From contig JAGAOO010000017.1 in assembly GCA_017623675.1 (NCBI GenBank), forward strand, positions 45,136 to 109,135: 64,000 nucleotides of DNA, read 5' to 3'. A program made the position numbers and the translations under genes. The stretch comes from Lachnospiraceae bacterium (GTDB lineage: Bacteria > Bacillota > Clostridia > Lachnospirales > Lachnospiraceae). This document shows positions 27,776-37,251 of this stretch, piece after piece (positions within the stretch are counted from its first letter, which is position 1; each line of letters starts with the position of its first letter). The notes beneath the pieces are model-generated. The model was not told where the DNA came from. It searched no databases and saw nothing but the letters and a program-made list of their open reading frames with translations.

Positions 27776-29830
27776 TTAGACACCTATTCCCTTTTTATCC
27801 ATTATATAGGAACATTCGTCCTTCATACAAACCAGTTTATTTCCTTTTTCCACCATAATTCCACCGCACTTTGGACAAGGAGTTGTGGAAGGCTTTTGCC
27901 AGCTCATGAAATCACAGGCAGGATTGTCCTCACAACCGTAATATTTTCTGCCTTTTTTTGTCTTACGAAGCACAATATCCTTACCACAATTCGGGCAAGC
28001 CACACCGATTTTTTCATAATATGGCTTGGTGTTTTTACATTCCGGAAATCCGGGACAAGCAAGGAACTTTCCATGAGGTCCATACTTTATTACCATTTTG
28101 CGTCCACACACTTCACAATCTACATCGGTCACTTCGTCTTCAATCTTAACGTTTTCCAACTCCTGTTCTGCATTTTTAACTGCAGCTTCCAAATCAGGGT
28201 AGAAATTCTCAATAATCGTCTTCCATTGAATATTACCCTCTTCAACACTATCCAATAAAGATTCCATATTAGCAGTAAATTCTACATCTACTATAACCGG
28301 AAAGGCTTTCACCATCATCTGATTCACTGCTTCTCCCAGCTCCGTCACATACAGATTTTTTTGTTCTTTCACAATATAATGACGATTCATAATAGTCGTT
28401 ATTGTAGGAGCATAGGTACTTGGACGTCCAATCCCCAATTCTTCCAAGGTTTTAACCAACAACGCTTCCGTATAATGTGCGGGTGGCTGGGTAAAATGCT
28501 GCTTATTTTCGAATTTCTGCAACTTCAATGATGTTCCTTTTTGAATTCCATCCAGGGAAAGAGAGGTTTGCTGTTCTTCCTCTGACTTATAGACAGACAA
28601 AAAGCCATCAAAATCCATTTTTGAAGAGGAAGCAGTAAATTTTTCTCCTTCTGCATCGATTTTAAGAGAAGTGGTACGATAGGTTGCATTTTGCATCTGG
28701 CTTGCCAGAAAACGATTATATATTAATTGATATAAACGGAATAAATCCCTTCCAAGACTTTCCTTCACAATAACAGGAGAAAGGTTCAAATCCGTTGGAC
28801 GAATTGCCTCATGGGCATCCTGAATTCGTTTACCTTTGCCATTCTCACTCTTTGCCAAACCCACATAAGCTGTACCATAATGTTCTTCAATGTATGATTT
28901 TGCTGCAGTCTGTGCTTCATCTGAAATTCGAATGGAATCTGTTCTTAAATAGGTAATCAGACCAACGGTTCCTTTCCCCTTAATATCCACACCTTCATAT
29001 AATTGCTGTGCCAGACGCATGGTTTTCTGAGTCGAAAAATTCAGCTTCTTCGATGCCTCCTGTTGAAGGGTACTGGTGGTGAACGGATGTGGAGCCTTCA
29101 TAATCCGGCTTCCTTCTTTCACTTCCTTTACCGTGAATGCTGCACCTTCTAATTTCTTCATAACAGCCTCAAGCTGTTCCTTAGAGGTTACTTCTCCTGC
29201 ATATTTTGCTGAAAATGCCTTCGTAACACCATCGGCTTTCAAAAGTGCTTCCAATGTCCAGTATTCCTCTGGTATAAATGCATTAATTTCACTTTCCCGT
29301 TCACAGATTAACCGCAAAGCAACCGATTGAACTCGCCCTGCACTTAATCCTCTTTTTATCTTTGCCCACAAAATAGGACTAATCTGATATCCCACCATAC
29401 GATCCAGTACACGCCTTGCCTGCTGGGCATCAACCAGATTCATATCAATATCCCTTGCCTCTTTGATTGAATTCTTCACTGCCTGCTTGGTAATTTCATT
29501 AAAGGTTATTCGTTTATATTGAGATTTATCTAATTTTAAAGCTTGAGATAGATGCCAGGAAATTGCTTCCCCTTCTCGGTCCGGGTCAGTTGCCAGATAC
29601 ACACGATCTGCCTTCTTCACTTCTTTTCTTAATTTAGCCAGAATATCTCCCTTTCCTCGTATGGTAATATATTTAGGTTCAAAGTCATTCTCTGGTGAAA
29701 CTCCCATCTGACTCTTTGGCAAATCCCGAACATGTCCATTGGAAGCAATCACTTCATAATTGGCTCCCAGGAATTTTTTAATTGTTTTCGCTTTTGCCGG
29801 AGACTCTACTATTACTAAATACTTTGCCAT
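27776..29830 (-). CDS. topA: DNA topoisomerase I
   Basis: Type IA topoisomerase that relaxes negative supercoils. The 684-residue protein has a Toprim domain (Glu9, DPDRE at 82-86), the catalytic Tyr294 in GLITYLRTDS, and three C-terminal four-cysteine zinc ribbons starting at CEVCGRKM, CPNCGKDI and CPKCGGIM. Located between dprA and codY, as in Bacillus. Confidence 0.98.
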   Translation of the reverse strand: MAKYLVIVESPAKAKTIKKFLGANYEVIASNGHVRDLPKSQMGVSPENDFEPKYITIRGKGDILAKLRKEVKKADRVYLATDPDREGEAISWHLSQALKLDKSQYKRITFNEITKQAVKNSIKEARDIDMNLVDAQQARRVLDRMVGYQISPILWAKIKRGLSAGRVQSVALRLICERESEINAFIPEEYWTLEALLKADGVTKAFSAKYAGEVTSKEQLEAVMKKLEGAAFTVKEVKEGSRIMKAPHPFTTSTLQQEASKKLNFSTQKTMRLAQQLYEGVDIKGKGTVGLITYLRTDSIRISDEAQTAAKSYIEEHYGTAYVGLAKSENGKGKRIQDAHEAIRPTDLNLSPVIVKESLGRDLFRLYQLIYNRFLASQMQNATYRTTSLKIDAEGEKFTASSSKMDFDGFLSVYKSEEEQQTSLSLDGIQKGTSLKLQKFENKQHFTQPPAHYTEALLVKTLEELGIGRPSTYAPTITTIMNRHYIVKEQKNLYVTELGEAVNQMMVKAFPVIVDVEFTANMESLLDSVEEGNIQWKTIIENFYPDLEAAVKNAEQELENVKIEDEVTDVDCEVCGRKMVIKYGPHGKFLACPGFPECKNTKPYYEKIGVACPNCGKDIVLRKTKKGRKYYGCEDNPACDFMSWQKPSTTPCPKCGGIMVEKGNKLVCMKDECSYIMDKKGIGV

Positions 29831-29883
29831 CTTACCTTTAAGCTCCCTTCTAAATCCATTCCTAACAATAATTAAACTATTAT

Positions 29884-30978
29884 CTATTGAACTCTATAAT
29901 AGTAATGATGTGGATTCTGCTTGATTATGCCCTTTATCTCTAATTCTGTCAGTATTTGTATGCCTTCCCAGACGGAAAGTTTCAACTGACATAGAATGTC
30001 ATCTATAAATTGGGGTTCTAAACGCAGACAACTATACACCATTTTTTCTTTAGGTGCAAGCCCTAAATCTGTATTTACCTTAGGCTTTTCTGTCTTACAA
30101 TTTACAAATCTTCCACTATCCAGAACCGCTTCCATCACATCTTCAGGCGTTAAAATACACTTTGCGCCTTGTTGTAATAATCGATTGCATCCCATGCTCA
30201 GAGCATCACAGGGTCTTCCCGGCACAACTCCAACATCCCTCCCCTGTTCCAGGGCGAAGTCTACCGTTATCAATGAACCACTCTTTTCTCTGGCTTCTAC
30301 CACCAGAATAAAGTCAGCTAAAATACTGATTAATCGATTTCGTCTTGGGAACAGCATTGGCAGAGGTTTGGTTTCCGGTGGGTATTCTGTCAAAATTCCA
30401 CCCCTCTTTCGCATCTCCAGATACAGATTATAATTCTCCTTCGGATAAATCGTTTCAATGCCGGTTCCTAGGATTCCCAGTGTATAACCACCTCCATCTA
30501 AGCACCCTCTATGACTTGCCCCATCTATACCTGCCGCCAACCCACTTACAACAACGATTCCCTGTCTTCCCAGCTCTCTTGCAATCCGGTAAGCCATTTC
30601 CGAACCATAAATCGTACAATTTCTGGCACCCACCATTCCAACCACCGGGGAATTTGGATTTATCTCCTCTTTTCCCTGATAATATATGCCAAAGGGTGGT
30701 TCCTTTAGTTCTAAAAGTTTTGAGGGATATAACACATTCTTATAAGAAAGAAATTGATAGTCTTGCTTCGATTGTTCTTCCCATAATTTTCTAATACCTT
30801 GACATTCTTTCATCTGCCGGATGTACGCATATTCCTTTTCAGTAAAAAGCGACAATTCTTTTTCCTTCGCGTAATATAGTGCCTCCATACTTCCAAGCTG
30901 ATTCACGCTTTTCCATAGTTTACCAAGAGGAACACGGGTACAAAAAGACAGCCAGAATGCATAGAATTCTTCATTCAT
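29884..30978 (-). CDS. dprA: DNA-processing protein DprA (Smf)
   Basis: Loads RecA on incoming single-stranded DNA in transformation. The Rossmann-like core is clear (VGMVGARNCTIYGSEMA, VVSGLAAGIDGASHRG, LFPRRNRLISILAD), followed by a C-terminal winged-helix-like domain. I chose ATG at 30978, which overlaps the comM stop by eight bases and has AGGAGGT upstream, giving 364 residues. The longer frame (to 31074) lies inside comM. Confidence 0.95.
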   Translation of the reverse strand: MNEEFYAFWLSFCTRVPLGKLWKSVNQLGSMEALYYAKEKELSLFTEKEYAYIRQMKECQGIRKLWEEQSKQDYQFLSYKNVLYPSKLLELKEPPFGIYYQGKEEINPNSPVVGMVGARNCTIYGSEMAYRIARELGRQGIVVVSGLAAGIDGASHRGCLDGGGYTLGILGTGIETIYPKENYNLYLEMRKRGGILTEYPPETKPLPMLFPRRNRLISILADFILVVEAREKSGSLITVDFALEQGRDVGVVPGRPCDALSMGCNRLLQQGAKCILTPEDVMEAVLDSGRFVNCKTEKPKVNTDLGLAPKEKMVYSCLRLEPQFIDDILCQLKLSVWEGIQILTELEIKGIIKQNPHHYYYRVQ

Positions 30979-32503
30979 CTTCGCCACCTCCTGACACACG
31001 GAAAGCAACTGCTTCCATAAGATGGGGCAATTCAATATTTTCTTTATTATCCATATCAGCAATCGTTCTGGCAAGCTTTAGAATTCTATGATATGCCCTT
31101 CCACTTAACTTCTTCTGTTCAAAGATTTCCTTCATGAAATCCTGCTCTTCCCTGCCAAGCCTGCAATATGCTTTCATTCCTTCGACAGTTAACTGGGAAT
31201 TGAATCGAATTCCAAGTCCTCTATACCGTTCCTGTTGAAGATTATGAACAGCTTCAACACGCTTGCGTATGCTGGCAGAATCCTCCCCATCTGCTTCCTG
31301 CATCATTTCTCCATAAGAAACCGGTTGAAGTGTCAGATGCAAATCCATCCGGTCTAACATGGCACGGCTGATTTTTCCCTGATAATTCTGTATCTGGAGC
31401 ATGGAACAATGACACCGGTTCCGATCCGGATAACATCCACAGGGACAAGGATTCATAGCACCGACCAACATCACATTTGCCGGAAATTCATACGTATGAT
31501 TCAGTCGGTTAATCCGTATCTTTTTATCTTCTAAGGGCTGGCGCAATACTTCAATAACTGATTTTGAGAATTCAGGAAGTTCATCCAAAAACAAGACACC
31601 ATTATGTGCCAGACTGATTTCTCCGGGTTTGGGTATCAGACCACCACCAATTAAAGAGCTGGCAGTAATCGTATGATGTGGGGAACGAAAGGGACGTTTA
31701 TATATTAGTCCCTCCTGCTTTGCCAGTAACCCTTTCACACTATAAATCTTGGTCAATTCCATTCGCTCTTCAAAGGATAAATCCGGCAGAATTCCTGTCA
31801 GGCACTTTGCCGCCATTGTTTTCCCGGCACCGGGCGGTCCTGTCATCAACAGATTATGCATACCGGAAGCCGCAATTTCCATAGCTCGTCTTACCATAGG
31901 TTGTCCTTTCAAATCACGAAAATCACAGGTTGTCTCCTGACAGTGTTCCATATTCTCCTGAGGCCGATAAAAAATTGCATTTTCCAGTCGTTCCTCATTT
32001 CCAAGCAGTTCAACTGTCTCTGCCACATTTTCCACACCAATCACTTTAAGCTGTGGAATCATTGCTGCTTCTGCCTGATTTTCTTTTGATACAAACAGAT
32101 ACTGATATCCTGACTTCGCTGCACAATCAGCAACAGATAACACACCATTCACCGGTAAAATGGCTCCATTTAAACCTAATTCTCCTATAAAGACCATTCT
32201 TTCAATTCGTTCCTGTGGAATAGCTCCCATAGAAACCAAAGTAGCGATTGCAATGGGTAAATCAAAGCCGGAACCGGCTTTTCGAACATCGGCTGGTGAC
32301 AAATTCACCACAATTCGTTTTGGAGGAAGATACCATCCGGAATTCCGCATGGCTGTCCGAATCCGCTCACCGGATTCCCGTATCTCATTGGACAGACAGC
32401 CAACCAGATGAAATCCAGGCAGTCCATCAGACACATCTGCTTCCACCTGTATCATCAATCCTTGAATACCAAAAATGGTTCCACTCATTACATGACTATA
32501 CAT
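30971..32503 (-). CDS. ComM/YifB family Mg-chelatase-like AAA+ ATPase
   Basis: AAA+ helicase-like protein; in Haemophilus and Vibrio ComM drives branch migration during natural transformation. The N-terminal ChlI-like fold (VEADVSDGLPGFHLVG) is followed by Walker A GPPGAGKTMAAK, Walker B LFLDELPEF and a C-terminal domain. The four cysteines in CPCGCYPDRNRCHC are typical of the family. Start ATG at 32503 has GAGGAAAGG upstream; 510 residues. Translationally coupled to dprA. Confidence 0.95.
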   Translation of the reverse strand: MYSHVMSGTIFGIQGLMIQVEADVSDGLPGFHLVGCLSNEIRESGERIRTAMRNSGWYLPPKRIVVNLSPADVRKAGSGFDLPIAIATLVSMGAIPQERIERMVFIGELGLNGAILPVNGVLSVADCAAKSGYQYLFVSKENQAEAAMIPQLKVIGVENVAETVELLGNEERLENAIFYRPQENMEHCQETTCDFRDLKGQPMVRRAMEIAASGMHNLLMTGPPGAGKTMAAKCLTGILPDLSFEERMELTKIYSVKGLLAKQEGLIYKRPFRSPHHTITASSLIGGGLIPKPGEISLAHNGVLFLDELPEFSKSVIEVLRQPLEDKKIRINRLNHTYEFPANVMLVGAMNPCPCGCYPDRNRCHCSMLQIQNYQGKISRAMLDRMDLHLTLQPVSYGEMMQEADGEDSASIRKRVEAVHNLQQERYRGLGIRFNSQLTVEGMKAYCRLGREEQDFMKEIFEQKKLSGRAYHRILKLARTIADMDNKENIELPHLMEAVAFRVSGGGEDE

Positions 32504-32581
32504 ACTGTTCCTTTCCTCGCTCAGAACAGACTCCACAGTCATTGTAACCAGTGAAACCATCTTTGTCAATAAAATATTTAC

Positions 32582-33034
32582 CTATTTGTCTAATATTTTC
32601 TTTAATTCATCCATAAAGGTATTCACGTCCTTGAATTCCCGATAGACAGAAGCAAAACGAACATAGGCAACCGGGTCCAGATTCTTAATTTCATCCATAA
32701 CAATTTCACCGATTACAGTACTTTCTACTTCTTTTTCTTCCAGATTAAAAATCTTTGTCTCGATATCGTCTAAGCATTGTTCAATCTGTTCCGCTGACAC
32801 CGGACGCTTGTGGCAGGACTTCAAAATACCGGAAGCAATCTTGGAACGATTATATGGTTCCCGATTCTTATCCTTCTTTATAACAATTAAGGGTATGGAT
32901 TCCACCTTTTCATAGGTAGTAAACCGTCTTCCGCAGGCATCACATTCCCGACGGCGACGAATGGAATTATTATCATCCGCCGGTCTGGAATCAATCACCC
33001 GGGTATTATCTACAGCACAAAATGGACATTTCAT
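32582..33034 (-). CDS. nrdR: Transcriptional repressor NrdR
   Basis: Represses ribonucleotide reductase genes in response to ATP/dATP. A zinc ribbon (Cys3, Cys6, Cys31, Cys34) is followed by an ATP-cone domain ([20 protein letters not shown]), 150 residues in all. It lies 15 bases after the ylmC/ymxH-type gene and probably shares its promoter. Confidence 0.98.
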   Translation of the reverse strand: MKCPFCAVDNTRVIDSRPADDNNSIRRRRECDACGRRFTTYEKVESIPLIVIKKDKNREPYNRSKIASGILKSCHKRPVSAEQIEQCLDDIETKIFNLEEKEVESTVIGEIVMDEIKNLDPVAYVRFASVYREFKDVNTFMDELKKILDK

Positions 33035-33049
33035 ATCTTTTCCTCCGTA

Positions 33050-33316
33050 CTAACCATGTTCTTTCTTCTTTTCCAAACATTCCACCAAATCAATATCTAC
33101 TAAAATAATATCAGGTCCAATTCGTATGATATGACAGAATCGAATCACATATTCCGATACCGGACAAAAGCATCCAAAGAACTTGCCGGGTCCCGGCACA
33201 ATCAGTGCTTCCAGCTTACCGGTACAGGAGTCAAATACAATATCTGAAACAAATCCCAACCGTTTACAATCCTTACAATTAATAACCTCTCTCTGTTTCA
33301 AATCTGAAAAACGCAT
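33050..33316 (-). CDS. YlmC/YmxH family PRC-barrel protein
   Basis: An 88-residue protein of the sporulation-associated YlmC/YmxH family (MRFSDLKQREVINCKDCKRLG). It has a PRC-barrel-like fold and several cysteines (CKDC, CFC). Biochemical function is unknown. Start chosen at 33316, with TTTGGAG eight bases upstream; the open frame extends to 33355 without a ribosome site. Confidence 0.88.
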   Translation of the reverse strand: MRFSDLKQREVINCKDCKRLGFVSDIVFDSCTGKLEALIVPGPGKFFGCFCPVSEYVIRFCHIIRIGPDIILVDIDLVECLEKKKEHG

Positions 33317-33384
33317 ATGTAGGCTCCAAAGCTTGATTATTATTAAGGTATGCAATTATTGTATAATGTTTCCTATTGTTCCAT

Positions 33385-33413
33385 AGTATACATGATTTTT
33401 TACGGATTGGAAA
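33385..33413 (-). promoter_or_regulatory. Sigma-A-type promoter for ylmC-nrdR
   Basis: On the minus strand, TTTCCA (33408-33413) and TATACT (33385-33390) are separated by 17 bases, with TG before the -10. It is positioned about 70 bases upstream of the YlmC-type gene. Confidence 0.55.
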
Positions 33414-33497
33414 GTATTTTTATCTAATGTTCTGCTTTCCGGTGAAATACCTTTTCTTGTATATTTATTAAAAAAGCAGAAATTCTCCTGAATATTA

Positions 33498-33526
33498 TTA
33501 ACGAACCAGAAAAACTATGCTACAAT
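33498..33526 (+). promoter_or_regulatory. Promoter for the plus-strand membrane protein gene
   Basis: TTAACG (33498-33503) and TACAAT (33521-33526) have a 17-base spacer and a TGC extended -10. The start codon is 40 bases downstream and preceded by AGGAGAG. Confidence 0.6.
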
Positions 33527-33565
33527 GTATCAAGTATTTCGAATGAATATATTAGGAGAGTAGAA

Positions 33566-34366
33566 ATGGAAAAGAATTTAGCAAAAGAAAAAAAAGAATT
33601 AACAAATACAGAGAATCAAAAAAAAGAATCTATTGTTACAGAAGACTCCTTAGAGTTACATGACATGTCTCCAAAGGAACGAAGACGCTATAAGTGGAAT
33701 CAGGAACGTGAAAAAATAAAAGAACTAACCTTCTGGCGAAAGGTACAGTATATTATCACTTATTACTTTTGGAAGTTTTTTGCTGTAGTTGCCGCAGTTG
33801 CCGGAATTGTTATCATTATCCATCAGATATACATTGCCACACGTCCGATTGCTTTAGATATTGCTTTGGTAAATGACCCTGAGAATGAAGCTTTTGAAGA
33901 AACAGTAACCACCCTTTATAGCAGTTATTACGAGGTTCCGGAGGATGCTTTATATCGAGTAGATACCAATTATGTCATTCATCCGGAGGAAACATATACT
34001 TCCAGCGATTTAGCATATTATTCAAAAATGATGTCGAACCTGACTAAAGAATCTACACAGATAATTATATGTGATGAAGATGTCGTAAAGTTCTACGCGG
34101 TCGATGGTTATATGACCGAACTAAAGCATGCACTGCCGGAAGATATCTATGATACTCTCTTGGCTGAAAACCGACTGTATGAATGTGAAGGTCCGGTGGA
34201 AGATTCTGATTATTATGCCATTGACCTAACCGGGATGAAATTCGTAGAAGAAGCAGGCATTCAACTGGAACATCCTTATCTCTGTATTCCAACTGTATTA
34301 TCAGAGGAAGGACGTGTTGTTTCCTTTAATTTTATTCGAATCCTTTTGGATTTAGAAAATCAATAA
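33566..34366 (+). CDS. Conserved single-span membrane protein of unknown function
   Basis: A 266-residue protein I cannot assign to a named family. A highly charged, Lys/Glu-rich cytoplasmic N-terminus (residues 1-60) leads into one membrane helix (about 68-90). An acidic external domain (about 95-266) follows, rich in Tyr, Asp and Glu. The external part contains DIALVND and alternating strand/helix-like segments that could be a ligand-binding fold, but this is speculative. It has its own promoter and converges on rnfB across a bidirectional terminator. Lachnospiraceae genomes commonly carry proteins of this layout. Confidence 0.8.
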   Translation: MEKNLAKEKKELTNTENQKKESIVTEDSLELHDMSPKERRRYKWNQEREKIKELTFWRKVQYIITYYFWKFFAVVAAVAGIVIIIHQIYIATRPIALDIALVNDPENEAFEETVTTLYSSYYEVPEDALYRVDTNYVIHPEETYTSSDLAYYSKMMSNLTKESTQIIICDEDVVKFYAVDGYMTELKHALPEDIYDTLLAENRLYECEGPVEDSDYYAIDLTGMKFVEEAGIQLEHPYLCIPTVLSEEGRVVSFNFIRILLDLENQ

Positions 34367-34386
34367 TATTTCTTCCCATTCGTAAC

Positions 34387-34441
34387 AAAAAGCTTGAGTG
34401 AATTGATGAAGATACATAGCTTCACTCCACTCAAGCTTTTT
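34387..34441. terminator. Bidirectional terminator between the unknown gene and rnfB
   Basis: A perfect 14-bp stem (AAAAAGCTTGAGTG with CACTCAAGCTTTTT) has A- and T-runs on both sides, so it can end transcription from both convergent units. The 27-base loop is longer than usual. Confidence 0.85.
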
Positions 34442-34477
34442 ATATATTACATATTCTATTACCCAATCATAACTCCG

Positions 34478-35275
34478 TCAGGTAATAATCTTTACCGGAC
34501 ATTTCTCCTTACATGTACCACAATTCGTACATTTCTCGTAATCGATGTGTGCTACATTATCCACTACTTCCACTGCACCCTCAGAACAATTTCTGGCACA
34601 CAAGCCACAGCCGATACAGCCTGACTGACAAGCCTTTTTCACTTCCACGCCCTTATCCTTGGAACTGCAAAGCACTACATGCTCTGCCTTGTAAGGAATT
34701 AACTCAATTAAGTTTTTTGGACAGGCAGCAACACATTTTCCACACGCCTTACATTTTTCTTTATCAACCATGGCAATTCCATCAATAATCTCAATGGCTC
34801 CAAATGGACAGACAGCTTTACAATCTCCAAAACCGGTACAGCCATATACACATGCTTTTGCTCCATTGTTCGGATTATTCTGTGCCAGACTACAGCTTTT
34901 CGGTCCAATGTATTCGTAAAGACTCACTGCCTTCTCACAGGTTCCGGCACATTTTACTACTGCCGTCTTTCTTCCTCCGGCTTCCACTTCCGTTCCCATA
35001 ATGGCCGCGATTGCTTCTGCCACTGCTTCGCCACCAACCGGGCAGGCAGATACCGGTGCTTCTCCCTTTGCTATTGCTGCTGCAAGACCATCACAGCCCG
35101 GAAATCCACAACCACCGCAGTTATTTCCCGGCAGTGCCTCTCTTACTGCAATTTCCTTTTTGTCCACTTCAACCTTGAATTTCTCACCTGCAATACATAG
35201 CAAAACCGCTATGATAACACCGGTAAGTCCTACAACTAAGGTGGCAATCAAAATACCCATTATCACTTCTGACAT
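34478..35275 (-). CDS. rnfB: Rnf complex ferredoxin-like subunit RnfB
   Basis: Entry point for electrons from reduced ferredoxin. An N-terminal membrane helix (about residues 5-27) is followed by a CxxCxxxxC...C cluster motif (NNCGGCGFPGCDG) and then four ferredoxin-type [4Fe-4S] motifs, e.g. CKACGKCVAACP, CIGCGLCARNC, CTNCGTCKEKCP. The 265-residue protein is typical of clostridial RnfB. ATG at 35275 has AGGAGGTGG upstream. Last gene of the rnfCDGEAB operon. Confidence 0.97.
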   Translation of the reverse strand: MSEVIMGILIATLVVGLTGVIIAVLLCIAGEKFKVEVDKKEIAVREALPGNNCGGCGFPGCDGLAAAIAKGEAPVSACPVGGEAVAEAIAAIMGTEVEAGGRKTAVVKCAGTCEKAVSLYEYIGPKSCSLAQNNPNNGAKACVYGCTGFGDCKAVCPFGAIEIIDGIAMVDKEKCKACGKCVAACPKNLIELIPYKAEHVVLCSSKDKGVEVKKACQSGCIGCGLCARNCSEGAVEVVDNVAHIDYEKCTNCGTCKEKCPVKIIT

Positions 35276-35287
35276 TCTTTCCACCTC

Positions 35288-35878
35288 CTATAATCGAACC
35301 AAACCGGAAAATCCCATAAATGCTATAGCCATTAAACCGGCTGTCAGCAACACAATCGGCATCCCCTGAAACGGTGCAGGAATATCATTATCCTCCATCT
35401 TCTCCCGCAAACCTGCAAGAATTACAATTGCTATGGTAAAACCAACTGCTGTACCAACACCATTTACAACACTTTCCAAAAGATTATAATGGTCGGTTAC
35501 ATTATTCAAAGCCACACCCAGCACTGCACAATTCGTGGTAATCAAAGGGAGATATACACCCAGCGTTTTATGTAATGCAGGCATTGCTTTCTTCAAGAAC
35601 ATCTCCACAAACTGAACCAATGCTGCAATAACCAGGATAAATACTATGGTCTGCAAATATTCAATGTGAAGAGGGGTCAAAACAAACTGATAAATCAGAC
35701 TGGCAACCGCAGAGGAAATGGCAATTACAAAGATAACTGCAACACCCATACCGGCAGCAGACTTCATATTCTTGGATACACCTAAGAAGGGACATAATCC
35801 AAGGAACTGGCTTAGAACAACGTTATTCACAAGTGCCGCACTGATTGCAATCAAAATAATTTTAGTAAACTCACTCAT
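35288..35878 (-). CDS. rnfA: Rnf complex membrane subunit RnfA
   Basis: A 196-residue protein with six membrane helices and the conserved VLSQFLGLCPFLGVSK and TTNCAVLGVALNN segments. In characterised Rnf/Nqr complexes the conserved cysteines in RnfA and RnfE hold a membrane [2Fe-2S] cluster. It overlaps the rnfE end by eight bases. Confidence 0.97.
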   Translation of the reverse strand: MSEFTKIILIAISAALVNNVVLSQFLGLCPFLGVSKNMKSAAGMGVAVIFVIAISSAVASLIYQFVLTPLHIEYLQTIVFILVIAALVQFVEMFLKKAMPALHKTLGVYLPLITTNCAVLGVALNNVTDHYNLLESVVNGVGTAVGFTIAIVILAGLREKMEDNDIPAPFQGMPIVLLTAGLMAIAFMGFSGLVRL

Positions 35879-36623
35879 TTGCGTTTTCCTCCATTTCCTT
35901 TTTCTCTTCCTTCTTACCTACATGACCAACCACATCTGTATCCCCGTCAAAATCAAAGAACTTTCCGCCACAGGAGGTATTACCACAATGCATACAGTCC
36001 TCCATACGACATACCGTATCACTTGTATTACTCTTCTTCTTTTTCATCTTTCTGAAATTCAAAAATGCAATTAAAAATGCTAATACAATAAATGCACCCG
36101 GGGATTTTACAAAAATACCAATCGGCTCATACCCCGGAATCGCAAATCCAAATACGGAACCGGCTCCAATCAACTCACGCACCAGACCAATAGCAGTCAG
36201 ACCTACCGTAAATCCAAGTCCCATACCCACACCATCAAAGATAGATGGAACTACAGGATTCTTCGATGCGTAGGCTTCTGCACGTCCTAATATGATACAG
36301 TTAACCACGATTAATTTGATATAACCGCCCAGACTTTCTGATAATTCCGGCAAAAATGCCTGTAATAAGAAATCCACAATTGTTACAAAGGAAGCAACAA
36401 TTACAATATATGCCGGAATTCGTACCCGATTCGGTATTACGTTCCGTAATGCAGAAATCATCAGATTACTCATAATCAGTATTACTGTGGTACTCAGCCC
36501 CATACCCAGACCATTGATTGCTGATGTGGTAACTGCCAAGGTCGGACACATACCTAAAATCTGAACAAAGGTTGGGTTCTCGGTGATAATACCATTCTTT
36601 ATACGATCCATAGCTTTATTCAT
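35871..36623 (-). CDS. rnfE: Rnf complex membrane subunit RnfE with C-terminal cysteine tail
   Basis: Partner of RnfA with inverted topology; membrane helices fill residues 20-190, with the conserved QILGMCPTLAVTTSA and VNCIILGRAEAYA segments. Unusually, a charged tail of about 60 residues follows and contains Cys205, Cys210, Cys213 and Cys218 (CRMEDCMHCGNTSC). This could bind a metal or an extra Fe-S cluster; that is inference. ATG at 36623 overlaps the rnfG stop and is preceded by GGAGGTGG. Confidence 0.95.
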   Translation of the reverse strand: MNKAMDRIKNGIITENPTFVQILGMCPTLAVTTSAINGLGMGLSTTVILIMSNLMISALRNVIPNRVRIPAYIVIVASFVTIVDFLLQAFLPELSESLGGYIKLIVVNCIILGRAEAYASKNPVVPSIFDGVGMGLGFTVGLTAIGLVRELIGAGSVFGFAIPGYEPIGIFVKSPGAFIVLAFLIAFLNFRKMKKKKSNTSDTVCRMEDCMHCGNTSCGGKFFDFDGDTDVVGHVGKKEEKKEMEENANE

Positions 36624-37251
36624 CACTGCCACCTCCCTGCTCATCTCCATCAAGTCCTAAGCTTTGTGCATAGCAGATACCTGCATTTACCGCATTTGTT
36701 ACTGCATTACTGGTAACAGTTGCACCGGTCAATGCATCAATTTCATATTCTGCTGTTGCTCCCGTCTTTGTCACAACAAAGGAGTCTACCTGCTTATTCG
36801 AATACTGCTCATAGAATTGCGGATTCTTTGCTTCCATACCAAGTCCGGTGGTTTCAGCCAAGGTCAGAAAAGAAATCTGATTAATGGTACCATCCATGCG
36901 GATACCCAAAGCAATGGTTAATTCTCCGCTGTAGGCTTCCATGGAAGTCACTGTAATTACATATCCTAACGGAGCTCCGCCAGCATCCACAGCCAGCTTT
37001 ACCTCATCAATTGTATATTTTTCATATCCTGCCTCACCAAGAATTGCCGATGCCTCCTCCAGATTGATTCCTTCCATATCCTGAAAGTCTACTGCATCAG
37101 CAAAGACGGTGAGATAGGCTTCCTGCTTTTTCTCTTCCTGTGCTTCAACAATAGGGTCCTTCGTAATCGCATATACGCCACCCAGTAATAAACCGGCAAC
37201 TAACGTAATGATGAATAAAATAAGGGAATCCTTTATCATCTGCTTATTCAT
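36616..37251 (-). CDS. rnfG: Rnf complex flavoprotein subunit RnfG
   Basis: A 211-residue protein with one N-terminal membrane helix (about residues 9-30) and an external FMN-binding domain. The covalent FMN attachment motif is visible as ALTGATVTS, in which the second threonine would be esterified to FMN by ApbE. An ApbE homologue is encoded nearby. It overlaps rnfD by eight bases. Confidence 0.96.
   Translation of the reverse strand: MNKQMIKDSLILFIITLVAGLLLGGVYAITKDPIVEAQEEKKQEAYLTVFADAVDFQDMEGINLEEASAILGEAGYEKYTIDEVKLAVDAGGAPLGYVITVTSMEAYSGELTIALGIRMDGTINQISFLTLAETTGLGMEAKNPQFYEQYSNKQVDSFVVTKTGATAEYEIDALTGATVTSNAVTNAVNAGICYAQSLGLDGDEQGGGSDE

Noticed and set aside
29996-30433. Long plus-strand open frames inside dprA, topA, fliM and flhA
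   Set aside because: They lie opposite strongly conserved genes, have no ribosome sites and match no family; they are antisense shadows.
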